Source of the DNA: Streptomyces sp. CG 926 | GTDB lineage: Bacteria; Actinomycetota; Actinomycetes; Streptomycetales; Streptomycetaceae | Reading direction: 5' to 3' | Assembly (NCBI RefSeq): GCF_003148825.1 | Contig: NZ_QGGZ01000002.1 | Span: 248,001-312,000, forward strand | Length of the DNA stretch: 64,000 bases | Shown here: positions 45,049 to 53,522 of the stretch, piece after piece | Layout of the letters: the number at the start of each line of letters is the position of its first letter | Numbering within the stretch: position 1 is the first letter of the stretch | The notes under the pieces: generated by a model | Told to the model about the DNA's origin: nothing | Database searches by the model: none | What the model saw: the letters and a program-made list of their open reading frames with translations, nothing else | Made by a program: the position numbers and the translations under genes

Positions 45049-46488
45049 CTACCGCCCCAGTGGCTCTCGTACGCCGGAGCTGTCTCCGTCCGGTGTCGGC
45101 GTCGGCAGCGGCGTGATCGTCGTTTCCGCCGGGCCGTGGGTGTCCGCCTCGCGTTGGCGTTCCGCGCTGTCGCTGATGCGTAGGAGCAGCGCGATCATCA
45201 TCCAGTTGGCCAGGAGGGACGAGCCGCCCTTGGCCAGGAAGGGCAAGGCCTTGCCCGTCAGGGGGATGAGGCCGGTGACGCCGCCCGCCACCACGAAGAC
45301 CTGCAGGGCCAGCGCCGCCGCCAGGCCCACCGCGAGCAGCTTCCCGAACGGGTCGCGGGCCGCGAGGGCCATCCGCAGCCCCCGCTGCACGAGGAGCGCG
45401 TAGAGGATCAGTACGGCCATCACCCCGGCCAGGCCCAGCTCCTCGCCCACCGTCGTCAGGATGAAGTCGCTGCGCCCGGCGAACGCGATCAGCTCGGGGT
45501 GGCCCACGCCCAGGCCCGTGCCGGAGATGCCGCCCGTGCCGAAGCTGAACAGGGCCTGCGCCGACTGGTCCGAGGTGACTCCCTCCGGCCGGTTCTTCCA
45601 GTAGTACGACAGCGGGTTGAGCCACGCGGCCACGCGCGCCTTGACGTGCGGCTCCGTCGAGCCGACCACGAAGGCGCCCACCGAGGCCATGAGCAGGCCG
45701 CAGACGATCCAGCTGGTGCGTTCGGTGGCGACGTACAGCATCACCACGAACACCCCGAAGAAGATCAGCGAGGTGCCGAGGTCGCGCTCGAAGACCAGCA
45801 CCAGCATCGAGACGATCCACACCGTGACGATCGGGCCGAGCTGACGCATCGGGGGCAGCCGCATGCCCAGGAACCTGCGGCCCGTCAGGGCCAGCGAGTC
45901 GCGGTGGACGACCAGGTACCCGGCGAAGAAGATCGCGATCATGATCTTCACGAACTCGCCCGGCTGGAGCGAGAAGCCGAAGAGTTTGATCCAGCGCTTC
46001 GCGCCGTAGGTGTCCGCGCCGAAGAAGGCGGGAGCGATCAGCAGCACCAACGCGACGGCCATGGTGATGTAGATGAACCGCTGCAGCAGCCGGTGGTCGC
46101 GCAGCAGCGCCAGCACCAGCAGGCAGGCGGCGACCCCGACCACCGTCCACATCAGCTGGCCGGGGGCGTTCGCGTCCGAGTTCCAGCGCTCGATGTAGCT
46201 CTGGTCGAGACGGTGCAGCAGCACCAGCCCGAGGCCGGTCAGCAGCATGGCGAGCGGGAAGATCAGCGGGTCCGCGTAGGCCGCGAAGCGGCGTATGCCC
46301 AGGTGCCCCACCAGCGACAGCAGGGTCATGCTGATGGCGAAGTCGATGAATTTGGGTGGCAGCTCGCCGTTCATGGCGAGGCCCGCACAGGCGTGGCCGA
46401 GGACGGCGATGGCGATGACGAAGACCAGGAGCAGCGCCTCGGTGCGCCGCCGGGCGACCGCCGACGTCAGTGGCTTCAGTCCACGCAC
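45049..46488 (-). CDS. SEDS family FtsW/RodA-like peptidoglycan polymerase
   Basis: A 479-aa polytopic protein (about twelve hydrophobic segments) of the SEDS family, which polymerises glycan strands from lipid II with a partner class B PBP. Family features include W-I-K-L-F-G-F-S-L-Q-P-G-E-F-V-K (near residue 170) and the Q-S and G-I-S-G-T-G-L-G-V-G-H segment near 320. F-L-A-K-G-G-S-S-L lies near the end. The C-terminal 45 residues are polar. The GTG start overlaps the LCP stop by 13 bp. No PBP gene is adjacent, so FtsW versus RodA or a spore-specific paralogue cannot be decided. Confidence 0.85.
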   Translation of the reverse strand: MRGLKPLTSAVARRRTEALLLVFVIAIAVLGHACAGLAMNGELPPKFIDFAISMTLLSLVGHLGIRRFAAYADPLIFPLAMLLTGLGLVLLHRLDQSYIERWNSDANAPGQLMWTVVGVAACLLVLALLRDHRLLQRFIYITMAVALVLLIAPAFFGADTYGAKRWIKLFGFSLQPGEFVKIMIAIFFAGYLVVHRDSLALTGRRFLGMRLPPMRQLGPIVTVWIVSMLVLVFERDLGTSLIFFGVFVVMLYVATERTSWIVCGLLMASVGAFVVGSTEPHVKARVAAWLNPLSYYWKNRPEGVTSDQSAQALFSFGTGGISGTGLGVGHPELIAFAGRSDFILTTVGEELGLAGVMAVLILYALLVQRGLRMALAARDPFGKLLAVGLAAALALQVFVVAGGVTGLIPLTGKALPFLAKGGSSLLANWMMIALLLRISDSAERQREADTHGPAETTITPLPTPTPDGDSSGVREPLGR

Positions 46489-47663
46489 GGGATGCCGCCA
46501 CCGTCCTGGGGGGCGGATGGCGAGGGTGACGGCGGGGGTGCCGCCTCGGGTGAGGATGTGGCGCCCTGTGTGCCGGGGGCGGCGGAAGCCATGGGTCCGA
46601 TCTGCTCGGCAATGAGGCGCTTTATCTTCATATCATCTACGACGTTGATGTCCTCCCCATAGTTCCTTCCGAAGCGCTCGACAGGAAGGGTCGTGAAGCG
46701 CACCCTTCCGCCGGACAGGTTCTTCGCCTGCTTCACGAACGCCGTCAGATCCCATCCCTCGTCCGTCACCACGTCCTGTTTCGCGACGTCGATCAGCTTG
46801 ATCAGCTTCGCCGGATCGGTGAAGGTCCCGGCCGAGTTCAGCTTCTTCGTCGCGCCCGCGAGAAAGGCCTGCTGCCGCTTGGTCCGGTCCAGGTCGCCCC
46901 GGTCCAGGCCGTGCCGCTGCCGTACGAAGGCGAGTGACTGCCGGCCGTCGAGCGTCTGCGGGCCCGCCGGGAAATCGGCGCCCGAGTACGTGTCCTTCAC
47001 CGCCTTGTTCAGGCACACGGGTACGCCGCCCAACGCGTCCGCCAGGTGGTAGAAACCGGCCAGATTCAGCTCGGCGAAGTGATCGATCGGGACCCCCAGG
47101 AAGTTCCGCACCGTCTCGATCTGCGCCGCGCGCCCCGCTTCCCGGCCCTCCTGCTCCAGTTCCCGGCCGTCCTCGACCCCCCGCGCGGCGAGCTGCTCCT
47201 GCTTCTTCTCCTTCGCCAGCCCGTACGCCTTCTTGATCTTGTCCTTCCCGTGGCCGGGTATGTCGACGAAGTCGTCGCGCGGCACCGAGAAGGCCGTCGC
47301 CCGGCCGCCGTCCCCGGGCACGTGCAGCAGGATCAGGGTGTTCGCGTTGTAGCCGCCGATGTCCGAGCTGCCGGCGTGCAGCTTGTCGAGGACCTCGGCC
47401 GGCAGCTTCTCGCCGTTCTGGTCCCGGCGGCTGTCCAGACCCATGAGCAGGATGTTGCTGTCGCCGAACTTCGACTTCTCCGCGCCTTCGAGGGCCTTGG
47501 AGCTGCCGATGCCGGCGGCGAGGTCGCGGTACAGGTACCAGCCGCCGCCCCCGGCCAGGGCCACCAGCGCGCAGCCGGTGACCAGCAACGTGCGGCCCGG
47601 TCGCCGGCGGTGGGACGGGTGGCGGCGGGATCGGGTCGTCGGCTTCCTCCGGTGCGCGCTCAT
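46476..47663 (-). CDS. LytR-CpsA-Psr (LCP) family glycopolymer ligase
   Basis: A 395-aa membrane-anchored protein. A basic N-terminus (R-R-K-P-T-T-R-S-R-R) leads to a helix at about 25-42, then the LCP domain: N-I-L-L-M-G-L-D-S-R-R-D (start), A-F-S-V-P-R-D-D and the conserved Arg/Asp pattern in F-V-R-Q-R-H. LCP enzymes join wall teichoic acid or other glycopolymers to peptidoglycan. A Pro/Ser tail ends the protein. The ATG at 47663 follows CAGCAT by 8 nt without a ribosome binding site; a longer GTG frame to 47720 is less likely. Operonic with the SEDS gene. Confidence 0.87.
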   Translation of the reverse strand: MSAHRRKPTTRSRRHPSHRRRPGRTLLVTGCALVALAGGGGWYLYRDLAAGIGSSKALEGAEKSKFGDSNILLMGLDSRRDQNGEKLPAEVLDKLHAGSSDIGGYNANTLILLHVPGDGGRATAFSVPRDDFVDIPGHGKDKIKKAYGLAKEKKQEQLAARGVEDGRELEQEGREAGRAAQIETVRNFLGVPIDHFAELNLAGFYHLADALGGVPVCLNKAVKDTYSGADFPAGPQTLDGRQSLAFVRQRHGLDRGDLDRTKRQQAFLAGATKKLNSAGTFTDPAKLIKLIDVAKQDVVTDEGWDLTAFVKQAKNLSGGRVRFTTLPVERFGRNYGEDINVVDDMKIKRLIAEQIGPMASAAPGTQGATSSPEAAPPPSPSPSAPQDGGGIPCVD

Positions 47664-47741
47664 GCCAGTCGATGCTGGGGGAGGAGCGCTGAAGGATTCC
47701 TGAGTGCACGGCCCGCGCACCGGCCGGGCCCCGGCCAGGCG

Positions 47742-49076
47742 CTACGGGATGCGCAGCACCAGCCGCGCGCCCCCGGCGGGCGCCGGCAGCGCGTGTACGT
47801 CGCCCCCGTGCGCCCGCGCGATCTCCCGGGCGATGGCCAGGCCCAGCCCGGTACCGCCGCCGGCTCGGCTGCGGTCCGCGTCCAGCCGTACGAACCGCTC
47901 GAAGACCCGGTCCCGGTCCGCCTCCGGGATGCCCGGGCCGTCGTCCGTGACCTCCAGCACCGCCCAACCGTCGTGTTCCGCCGCCCGTACGACGACCTCC
48001 GCGCGGGCGTACCGCAGGGCGTTGTCCACCAGGTTGGCCAACGCCCGCTCCAGCCGCGCCGGGTCCCCGGAGGCCGGTACGGGCGCCCGCGCGTCCAGCC
48101 GTAGCGCGATGCGCGGGCCACCCCGGCGCGAGGCGTCCTCCGCGGCCAGCAGGGCCAGGTCCACCGGCTCGCTCCGGGGAGCCGACGCCGGTCCGCCGTC
48201 GAGGCGGGCCAGCAGCAGCAGGTCCGCCGCGATCGCCTGCAGCCGCTCGGTGTCGGCCAGCGCGGCCGCGACCGATTCCCGGTCGGGGCGGTCCATCGCC
48301 AGAGCCACCTCCAACCGGGACCGGACGGCGGCCAGCGGGTTGCGCAACTCGTGCGAGGCATCCGCGGTGAACTGCCGCTGCCGGGCGTCGGAACGCTCCA
48401 ACCGGTCGAGGGTGTCGTTCACGGTCCGGGCCAGCCGGGCGATCTCGTCCGCCCCACCCGGGTCCGGAACCCGCCGGTCCAGCTCGCTCGCGGTGACCGC
48501 GGCCAGTTCGCAACGGATCGCGCTCACCGGACGCAGCGCGCGGCCGGTGACCCACCAGGCCAGGGCCGCGGCGAAGCCGATCAAGGGAGGCGCGCCCGCC
48601 AGCAGTCCGATCGCCACGGCCCCGGTCGCGTCGTCCACGTCGCCGAGCACGGTCATCGCGTACACGGTGTGCGCGCCCGGCGCCTCGACGACGACCACCG
48701 CGCGCCGTTCCCCGCCGGGGCGCGCGGGCGGGAGCACGGCCGACCGGGAGTCCGCTCCGGGGCCGGGGCGCGGGGCGCCGGCCAGGTCGGGGGTGAGCTT
48801 CGGGTCGCCGGTACTGGCGACCGTCCGTCCGGCCGCGTCCTGTACGAGGACCAGGTCCACCCCGCTCTCGGGCACGGGCAGCCGTCCGCCGGGCGGCAGA
48901 GTCCGGTTGTCGAGCTGCGCGGCGACCTTGCGGGCGGCGAGTTCGGCGCGACCGGTGGTGTTGTCGAGGAGGTTGGCCCGCAGCAGTGCGTGCAGCCACA
49001 GCCCGCCGCCGGCGAGGACGGCGGCCATCGCCAGCGCGGCGGCCGCGGCGGTGCGCGCCCGGATACCGCTAACCAC
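47742..49076 (-). CDS. Two-component sensor histidine kinase
   Basis: A 444-aa membrane kinase. Transmembrane helices lie at about 8-32 and 152-176 around an extracytoplasmic sensor of about 120 residues. HAMP (about 178-230) is followed by HisKA with His242 in S-H-E-L-R-N-P, and HATPase_c with N-L-V-D-N-A-L-R-Y, D-D-G-P-G-I-P and G-G-T-G-L-G-L. The signal is unknown. It overlaps the response regulator gene by 8 bp. Confidence 0.92.
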   Translation of the reverse strand: MVSGIRARTAAAAALAMAAVLAGGGLWLHALLRANLLDNTTGRAELAARKVAAQLDNRTLPPGGRLPVPESGVDLVLVQDAAGRTVASTGDPKLTPDLAGAPRPGPGADSRSAVLPPARPGGERRAVVVVEAPGAHTVYAMTVLGDVDDATGAVAIGLLAGAPPLIGFAAALAWWVTGRALRPVSAIRCELAAVTASELDRRVPDPGGADEIARLARTVNDTLDRLERSDARQRQFTADASHELRNPLAAVRSRLEVALAMDRPDRESVAAALADTERLQAIAADLLLLARLDGGPASAPRSEPVDLALLAAEDASRRGGPRIALRLDARAPVPASGDPARLERALANLVDNALRYARAEVVVRAAEHDGWAVLEVTDDGPGIPEADRDRVFERFVRLDADRSRAGGGTGLGLAIAREIARAHGGDVHALPAPAGGARLVLRIP

Positions 49077-49749
49077 CGTCGGGGGCCATCCGGTAGCCGG
49101 TGCCGTGGACGGTGCGGATCGAGCGGCGGCCGAAGGGGGCGTCGATCTTCTTGCGCAGCGAGGAGACGTACACCTCGACGATGTTCGGGTCGATGCCGTG
49201 GGGGGTGTCCCAGACCTCGTCCAGGATGTCCTGCTTGGCGACCGCCCGGCCGGGCTGTTCCATCAGGCAGGCGAGCACGCCCAGTTCGCGGGCTGTGAGC
49301 TCGATGTCCCGGTCGCCGCGACGGCAGCGGCGGCCCTGCGGGTCCAGGACGAGGTCGCCGGCCTGCAGGGTGCCGCGGTCGGGGGTGCCGGCGCGACGGG
49401 CCAGCGCCCGGATCCGGGCGGCCAGGACCATGAAGGAGAACGGCTTGGTGAGGTAGTCGTCGGCGCCGGAGTCCAGACCCTCCGCCTCGTCCTGCTCGCC
49501 GTCGCGGGCGGTGAGCATGAGGACCGGGGTGGTGTCGCCGTGGGCGCGCATGCGGGTGCAGATCGCGTGGCCGCTGGGACCCGGGAGCATCAGGTCGAGC
49601 AGGACGACGTCGTACGGGCCGCCGGCCAGGGCGAGGTCGAGGCCGCGGTGGCCGTCGTGGGCGACCTCGACGTGGTGGCCGTCGGCGGAGAGGCCGCGCC
49701 GCAGGGATTCGGCGAGGCCTTCTTCGTCTTCGACCACGAGGATGCGCAC
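49069..49749 (-). CDS. OmpR-family response regulator
   Basis: A 226-aa regulator: receiver domain (1-115) with acidic pair Glu7/Asp8, phospho-acceptor Asp52 (L-L-D-L-M-L-P) and Lys102, then an OmpR/PhoB winged helix (about 128-224). GTG 49749 starts the conserved M-R-I-L-V-V-E-D-E; the frame stays open upstream only through repeat DNA. It forms a pair with the overlapping kinase. Given the neighbours, control of envelope genes is plausible but unproven. Confidence 0.92.
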   Translation of the reverse strand: MRILVVEDEEGLAESLRRGLSADGHHVEVAHDGHRGLDLALAGGPYDVVLLDLMLPGPSGHAICTRMRAHGDTTPVLMLTARDGEQDEAEGLDSGADDYLTKPFSFMVLAARIRALARRAGTPDRGTLQAGDLVLDPQGRRCRRGDRDIELTARELGVLACLMEQPGRAVAKQDILDEVWDTPHGIDPNIVEVYVSSLRKKIDAPFGRRSIRTVHGTGYRMAPDGG

Positions 49750-49825
49750 GGCCCAAGCGTCACATATCGCCCGGCGTCCCTGCGGTGCGGGCCGTATCCC
49801 ACGGCTCCGCCTCGATCGCCGGCGA

Positions 49826-49966
49826 GCCGGTGCCTGTGCGGTGCGGCTCGGGCTGCCCCGGCCCCCGCGCCTCGATCGCCGGCGGGGCTGGATTTGGCGG
49901 GCCGGTGCCTGTGCGGTGCGGGTCGGGCTGCGCCGGGCCCTGCGCCTCAATCGCCGGCGGGGCTGG
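49826..49966. repeat. 66-bp imperfect direct repeat
   Basis: Copies at 49826-49891 and 49901-49966, offset 75 bp, each ending in the word CGCC-TCRATCGCCGGCGGGGCTG. A third partial copy of that word lies at 49808-49824. These are the reverse orientation of the words at 50262 and 50387. Confidence 0.7.
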
Positions 49967-49995
49967 GATGGCGGGTCGGTATGTCAGTGGGGGTC

Positions 49996-50112
49996 GGGGC
50001 GGGGGGACGGGGTGGGGTGTCTCCTCGGCTCGCGCCTTACTGGTTTGTCTCGGCTGTGGGGCGGGGTTGTGCGCTCGTCCTGCGGGGACACCCCACCCCG
50101 TCCCCCCGCCCC
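49996..50112. repeat. Perfect 26-bp inverted repeat
   Basis: The arms 49996-50021 and 50087-50112 are perfect reverse complements over 26 bp, separated by 65 bp; the right arm is C-rich and the left G-rich. In RNA this would form an extremely stable stem; in DNA it could form a cruciform. It may act as a bidirectional terminator but is much longer than usual. Confidence 0.8.
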
Positions 50113-50216
50113 TCGGGCCGTCGCTGTCGTAGCCCTGCCGTGGGGCGGGGACACGGAGGAGGGTCCCCGCAGGACGAGGCGCGACCGTGGCCGTCTTGCC
50201 GTGACGAGGCAGCACG

Positions 50217-50416
50217 CGCCGAGCCGAGGAGATCCTCCTGCGGGGCCCCGGCCCACACCACCAGCCCCGCCGGCGTTTGAGGCGGCCGCCCGGGCACAGC
50301 CCGAGCAGTACCGCACACCGCCGAGCACCCCGCAGGGACACCGCCGAGCCGAGGAGACCCTCCTGCGGGGCCCCGCCCCACACCACCAGCCCCGCCGGCG
50401 CTTGAGGCGGCCGCCC
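50217..50416. repeat. 75-bp direct repeat, two copies
   Basis: Copies at 50217-50291 and 50342-50416, offset 125 bp, with about three mismatches in 75. Each contains CCGAGGAG, CTCCTGCGGGGCCCC and CAGCCCCGCCGGCG-YTTGAGGCG (50262-50284 and 50387-50409). The last part matches the dispersed word at 31401. Confidence 0.75.
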
Positions 50417-50459
50417 AGCAGGGGCACCCTGCACCACACACCGCCGAGCCGACCGCAGG

Positions 50460-51839
50460 TCACACCGCCGGGACGCAGCGGCCTTCCTCCGTGCGGTACT
50501 GCCACTTGGCTCCCGAGGTGACCAGTTCCCGCACGGCTCCGACGAAGCGGTCGACGTGCTCGTCGGGGGTGCCCGCGCCGAAGCTCACGCGGATCGCGTT
50601 CAGCGAGCGCTCCCCCGGCGCCGCCTCGGGGGCTCCGCATTCGCCCTGGGCCTGCGGCTCGCTGCCCAGCAGGGTGCGGACCAGCGGGTGGGCGCAGAAC
50701 AGGCCGTCGCGCACGCCGATCCCGTACTCGGCGGACAGCGCGGCGGCGAAGTGGGAGCTGTTCCAGCCGTCCACCACGAAGGAGATGACGCCGACCCGCG
50801 GGGCGTCGTCCCCGAAGAGGGAGAGGATCCGGACCGCCGGGACCTCCGCCAGGCCCGACCGGACCTTCGCGATGAGCTGCTGCTCGCGGGCGACGAGGTT
50901 CTCGAAGCCGGCCTCGGTCAGGGCCTTGCAGGCCGAGGCGATGGAGTAGACGCCGATGACGTTCGGGGAGCCGGCCTCGTGCCGGGCGGCGGTGGTGTGC
51001 CACTCCACGTCCACGCCGCCGTCCTCGCGCCGGGCCACCTTGCGGGAGGCCCCGCCGCCGGCGAGGTACGGCTGTGCTTCCTGCAGCCAGTCCGCGCGGC
51101 CGGCGAGCACGCCCGAGCCGAAGGGCGCGTAGAGCTTGTGTCCGGAGAAGGCGACCCAGTCGACGTCCAGTTCCTGCACGGAGACGGGGTGGTGCGGGGC
51201 CAGTTGGGCGGCGTCCAGGACGATCCGCGCGCCGTGGGCGTGCGCGGCCGCGGCGAGTTCCCTGACGGGCCACAGCTCGCCGGTGACGTTGGAGGCGCCG
51301 GTGACGCAGACCAGGGCGGGACCGTAGGGGTCACGGGCGGCGAGGGCGCGCTCCAGGATGGCGACGGCTTCGCCGGGGGTGCGCGGCGCGTCGAGGTAGG
51401 TGACCTGCGCGTCGACCCACGGCAGCAGGGAGGCGTGGTGCTCGGTCTCGAAGACGAACACCTGGCAGTCGGCGGGGAGTACGGCGGCGAGCAGGTTCAG
51501 CGAATCGGTCGTGGAGCGGGTGAAGACGACCTGGTCGGTGGGGCGGCAATCGAGGAACTCGGCCACGGTGACCCGGCTCTGCTCGAAGAGGTCGGTGGAG
51601 AGCTGCGAGAGGTACCCGGCGCCGCGATGCACGCTGCCGTAGTACGGGGCGTACGCGGCCACGTCGTCCCAGACGCGCTGCAGGGCGGGGGCGCTGGCCG
51701 CGTAGTCGAGGGCCGCGTAGGTGACCTCGCCGCCGGTGACGAGGGGGACGGTGACGTCCCGGCCGAGGACCGCGAGCGGCTCGGCGCAGGCGGGGTCGAC
51801 GGCGGTGGCGGTGGCGACGGCGTTCAGGGATGCGGACAT
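50460..51839 (-). CDS. Class V aminotransferase, cysteine desulfurase-like
   Basis: A 459-aa PLP enzyme of the SufS/CsdA group. The PLP lysine is Lys235 (S-G-H-K-L-Y-A-P-F-G), the ring-pairing aspartate Asp209, and E-H-H-A-S (132-136) holds the catalytic histidine. A candidate persulfide cysteine is in G-L-F-C-A-H near the C-terminus. Family members release sulfur or selenium from cysteine or selenocysteine. Expression appears to be controlled by the SAM-IV riboswitch and terminator upstream, linking it to sulfur or methionine metabolism. GGGAG lies 8 nt before the ATG. About 180 nt of leader separates the start from the terminator. Confidence 0.82.
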   Translation of the reverse strand: MSASLNAVATATAVDPACAEPLAVLGRDVTVPLVTGGEVTYAALDYAASAPALQRVWDDVAAYAPYYGSVHRGAGYLSQLSTDLFEQSRVTVAEFLDCRPTDQVVFTRSTTDSLNLLAAVLPADCQVFVFETEHHASLLPWVDAQVTYLDAPRTPGEAVAILERALAARDPYGPALVCVTGASNVTGELWPVRELAAAAHAHGARIVLDAAQLAPHHPVSVQELDVDWVAFSGHKLYAPFGSGVLAGRADWLQEAQPYLAGGGASRKVARREDGGVDVEWHTTAARHEAGSPNVIGVYSIASACKALTEAGFENLVAREQQLIAKVRSGLAEVPAVRILSLFGDDAPRVGVISFVVDGWNSSHFAAALSAEYGIGVRDGLFCAHPLVRTLLGSEPQAQGECGAPEAAPGERSLNAIRVSFGAGTPDEHVDRFVGAVRELVTSGAKWQYRTEEGRCVPAV

Positions 51840-52021
51840 GGCGGTATCTCCCGGCAGGCAGGGCTGAATGGCTTCGGTGTGCCCGTACGCGGGTACGACG
51901 CTGCGGCCGTCCGGGGTACGGGAGGATCCTCGGACCGCGCTGGGCGGGGGCGCACGGAAGCGGCCCTGATCCGAGGGTGAAGTGGGGGCGGAGTCGCCCT
52001 ATCGCATTCGCTTGCTCACGG

Positions 52022-52061
52022 AAAAAGCTCCTCGAGAAGACCAGGACCCCTGGTGTCGAGG
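52022..52061 (-). terminator. Riboswitch-controlled intrinsic terminator
   Basis: On the minus strand CCTCGA (52056-52061) pairs with TCGAGG (52030-52035), with an inner ACCAGG/CCTGGT stem (52040-52054). The stem is followed by AGCTTTTTCC, a real U tract at 52022-52026. It lies directly after the SAM-IV aptamer, as expected of an expression platform that stops transcription when SAM is bound. Confidence 0.75.
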
Positions 52062-52178
52062 GATCCGCGCTTGCCGTAGGCCTTGCTGCCTACGACCTGG
52101 TCATCACCCGGGGCACCCCGCCACGGAAGGAGGGTTGCCGGACAGCAAGCCGGGGCCTAAACGCTGTCACTCGTGACC
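52061..52178 (-). promoter_or_regulatory. SAM-IV riboswitch aptamer
   Basis: Read on the minus strand from 52178 the sequence begins GGTCACGAGTG and continues with GCCCCGGCTTGCTGTCCGG. CAACCCTCC and GCGGGGTGCCCCGGGTGATGACC follow, then a CGTAGGC/GCCTACG hairpin, GGCAAGCGCGGATCC at the end. This follows the SAM-IV class of actinobacteria almost word for word: the P1 strands GGTCA/TGACC, the S-adenosylmethionine-binding core, and the downstream pseudoknot strand. It lies 220 nt upstream of the class V aminotransferase. Rfam family assignment is from memory of the consensus. Confidence 0.85.
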
Positions 52179-52214
52179 TGGTCAGCATCCTGCCACAAGA
52201 TCGCTCGAACGCAA

Positions 52215-52243
52215 GACCCCGGTCCGCCATGCGGACCGGGGTC
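52215..52243 (-). terminator. Terminator after trpD
   Basis: A perfect 13-bp stem (52215-52227 with 52231-52243) around a 3-nt loop, followed on the minus strand by TTGCG. It separates trpD from the riboswitch transcript, whose promoter must lie between 52179 and about 52215. Confidence 0.8.
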
Positions 52244-52269
52244 ATCTCTTTCGCGCCGTTCTCGTGCCG

Positions 52270-53334
52270 CTACGCGTTGCTGGCGGTCACCCAGCGCTCC
52301 AGGGCCGCCCGGGCCGCGCCCGAATCGATGGACTCCGCCGCCCGGGCCATACCGGCGGCGAGCTGCTCCTCCAGGCTGCCCGTGCCGGGGTCCAGGGCCA
52401 CCAGGGCGGCCGCCGAGTTCAGCAGCACGGCGTCGCGGACCGGGCCGGTCTCGCCGGCCAGCAGGCGGCGGGCCACGTCCGCGTTGTACGAGGGGTCCCC
52501 GCCGGCCAGCGCGGACACGTCGACCAGGCGGATGCCCACGTCGGTGGGGTCGAAGCGCTGCTCGGTGACCTCGCCGTCGCGGACCCACCAGACGCGCGAG
52601 GTCGACGTCGTGGTCAGTTCGTCCAGGCCGTCGTCGCCGCGGAAGACCAGCGCGGAGGAGCCGCGTGCGGCGAGCGAGCCCGCGATGATCGGGGCCATCC
52701 GGGGGTCGGCCACGCCGGTCGCCTGGGCGCGCACCCGGGCCGGGTTGGTCAGCGGTCCCAGCGCGTTGAAGAAGGTGCGGATGCCCAGTTCCCTGCGGGC
52801 GGCCGCGACGTGGCGCAGGGCCGGGTGGAACTTCACCGCGAAGCAGAAGGTGATGCCGGCCTCTTCGGCGACCTCCACGACGCGCGCCGTGCTGAGGTCG
52901 AGGTTGACGCCGAGCTTCTCCAGGACGTCCGAGGAGCCGCTCGCGGAGGACGCGGCACGGTTTCCGTGCTTGACGACCTTGGAGCCGGTCCCGGCCACCA
53001 CGATCGCGGACATGGTGGAGATGTTCACCGTTTTGGCCCCGTCGCCGCCGGTGCCGACGATGTCCACCGTGCTGCCCGGCACCTCGATGAGGTTGGCGTG
53101 CGCGTACATCGCCCGTACGAGCCCGTTGATCTCCTCGACCGTCTCCCCCTTGGCCCGCAGCGCGACCGTGAAGCCGGCGATCTGGGCGTCGGTGGCCTCC
53201 CCGCGCATGATGCGGTCCATGGCCCAGGCGGTGTCCTCCGCGCGCAGGTCCTGGCCGGTCAGCAGGGCGTCGAGAACGCCCGGCCAGCCACGGGCCGCCA
53301 CGCTGTCGCCGCCTGCCGGGGTCGCAACGTTCAT
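52270..53334 (-). CDS. trpD: Anthranilate phosphoribosyltransferase
   Basis: A 354-aa TrpD that joins anthranilate to PRPP in tryptophan synthesis. The PRPP motif [14 protein letters not shown] and the anthranilate-contacting [15 protein letters not shown] are intact. ATG 53334 follows AGGAG by 8 nt; the open frame to 53367 is not conserved. No other trp gene is nearby, as expected for streptomycetes with scattered trp genes. It is read away from the qcr operon's terminator, with its own upstream region. Confidence 0.94.
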   Translation of the reverse strand: MNVATPAGGDSVAARGWPGVLDALLTGQDLRAEDTAWAMDRIMRGEATDAQIAGFTVALRAKGETVEEINGLVRAMYAHANLIEVPGSTVDIVGTGGDGAKTVNISTMSAIVVAGTGSKVVKHGNRAASSASGSSDVLEKLGVNLDLSTARVVEVAEEAGITFCFAVKFHPALRHVAAARRELGIRTFFNALGPLTNPARVRAQATGVADPRMAPIIAGSLAARGSSALVFRGDDGLDELTTTSTSRVWWVRDGEVTEQRFDPTDVGIRLVDVSALAGGDPSYNADVARRLLAGETGPVRDAVLLNSAAALVALDPGTGSLEEQLAAGMARAAESIDSGAARAALERWVTASNA

Positions 53335-53435
53335 GGTCCGCTCCTGCTGTCGGTGGGCCGTCCTCATGTTCCCTCATGTTCTGGCGCCACGTCTTGATCG
53401 GTCAGGGTCAGCCTATCCAGCCCCGGTTACGGCAA

Positions 53436-53466
53436 AGAGCCCCGTCCAGACACTGGACGGGGCTCT
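53436..53466 (-). terminator. Terminator of the qcrCAB operon
   Basis: A perfect 14-bp stem (53436-53449 with 53453-53466) around a 3-nt loop; on the minus strand it is followed by TTTGCC. It lies 57 bp after the qcrB stop. Confidence 0.85.
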
Positions 53467-53522
53467 CGCCGTGGCGACACCAGGACTGACCGAAATCAAT
53501 CCCTCATGCGTTCATACCGAGA

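Larger units (their letters stand above)
49750..50459. other. 710-bp repeat-rich non-coding spacer
   Basis: There is no credible gene between the response regulator and the class V aminotransferase; open frames here are G+C-driven and lack start signals. The stretch is made of direct and inverted repeats, listed separately: a 66-bp direct repeat, a perfect 26-bp inverted repeat, a 75-bp direct repeat, and an additional 16-bp inverted repeat (50074-50089 with 50163-50178). Five copies of a CAGCCCCGCCGGCG-type word occur in both orientations. Confidence 0.75.

Noticed and set aside
49750..50459. CRISPR array
   Set aside because: The repeats are long, few, unevenly spaced and in both orientations; there are no regular spacers and no cas genes.
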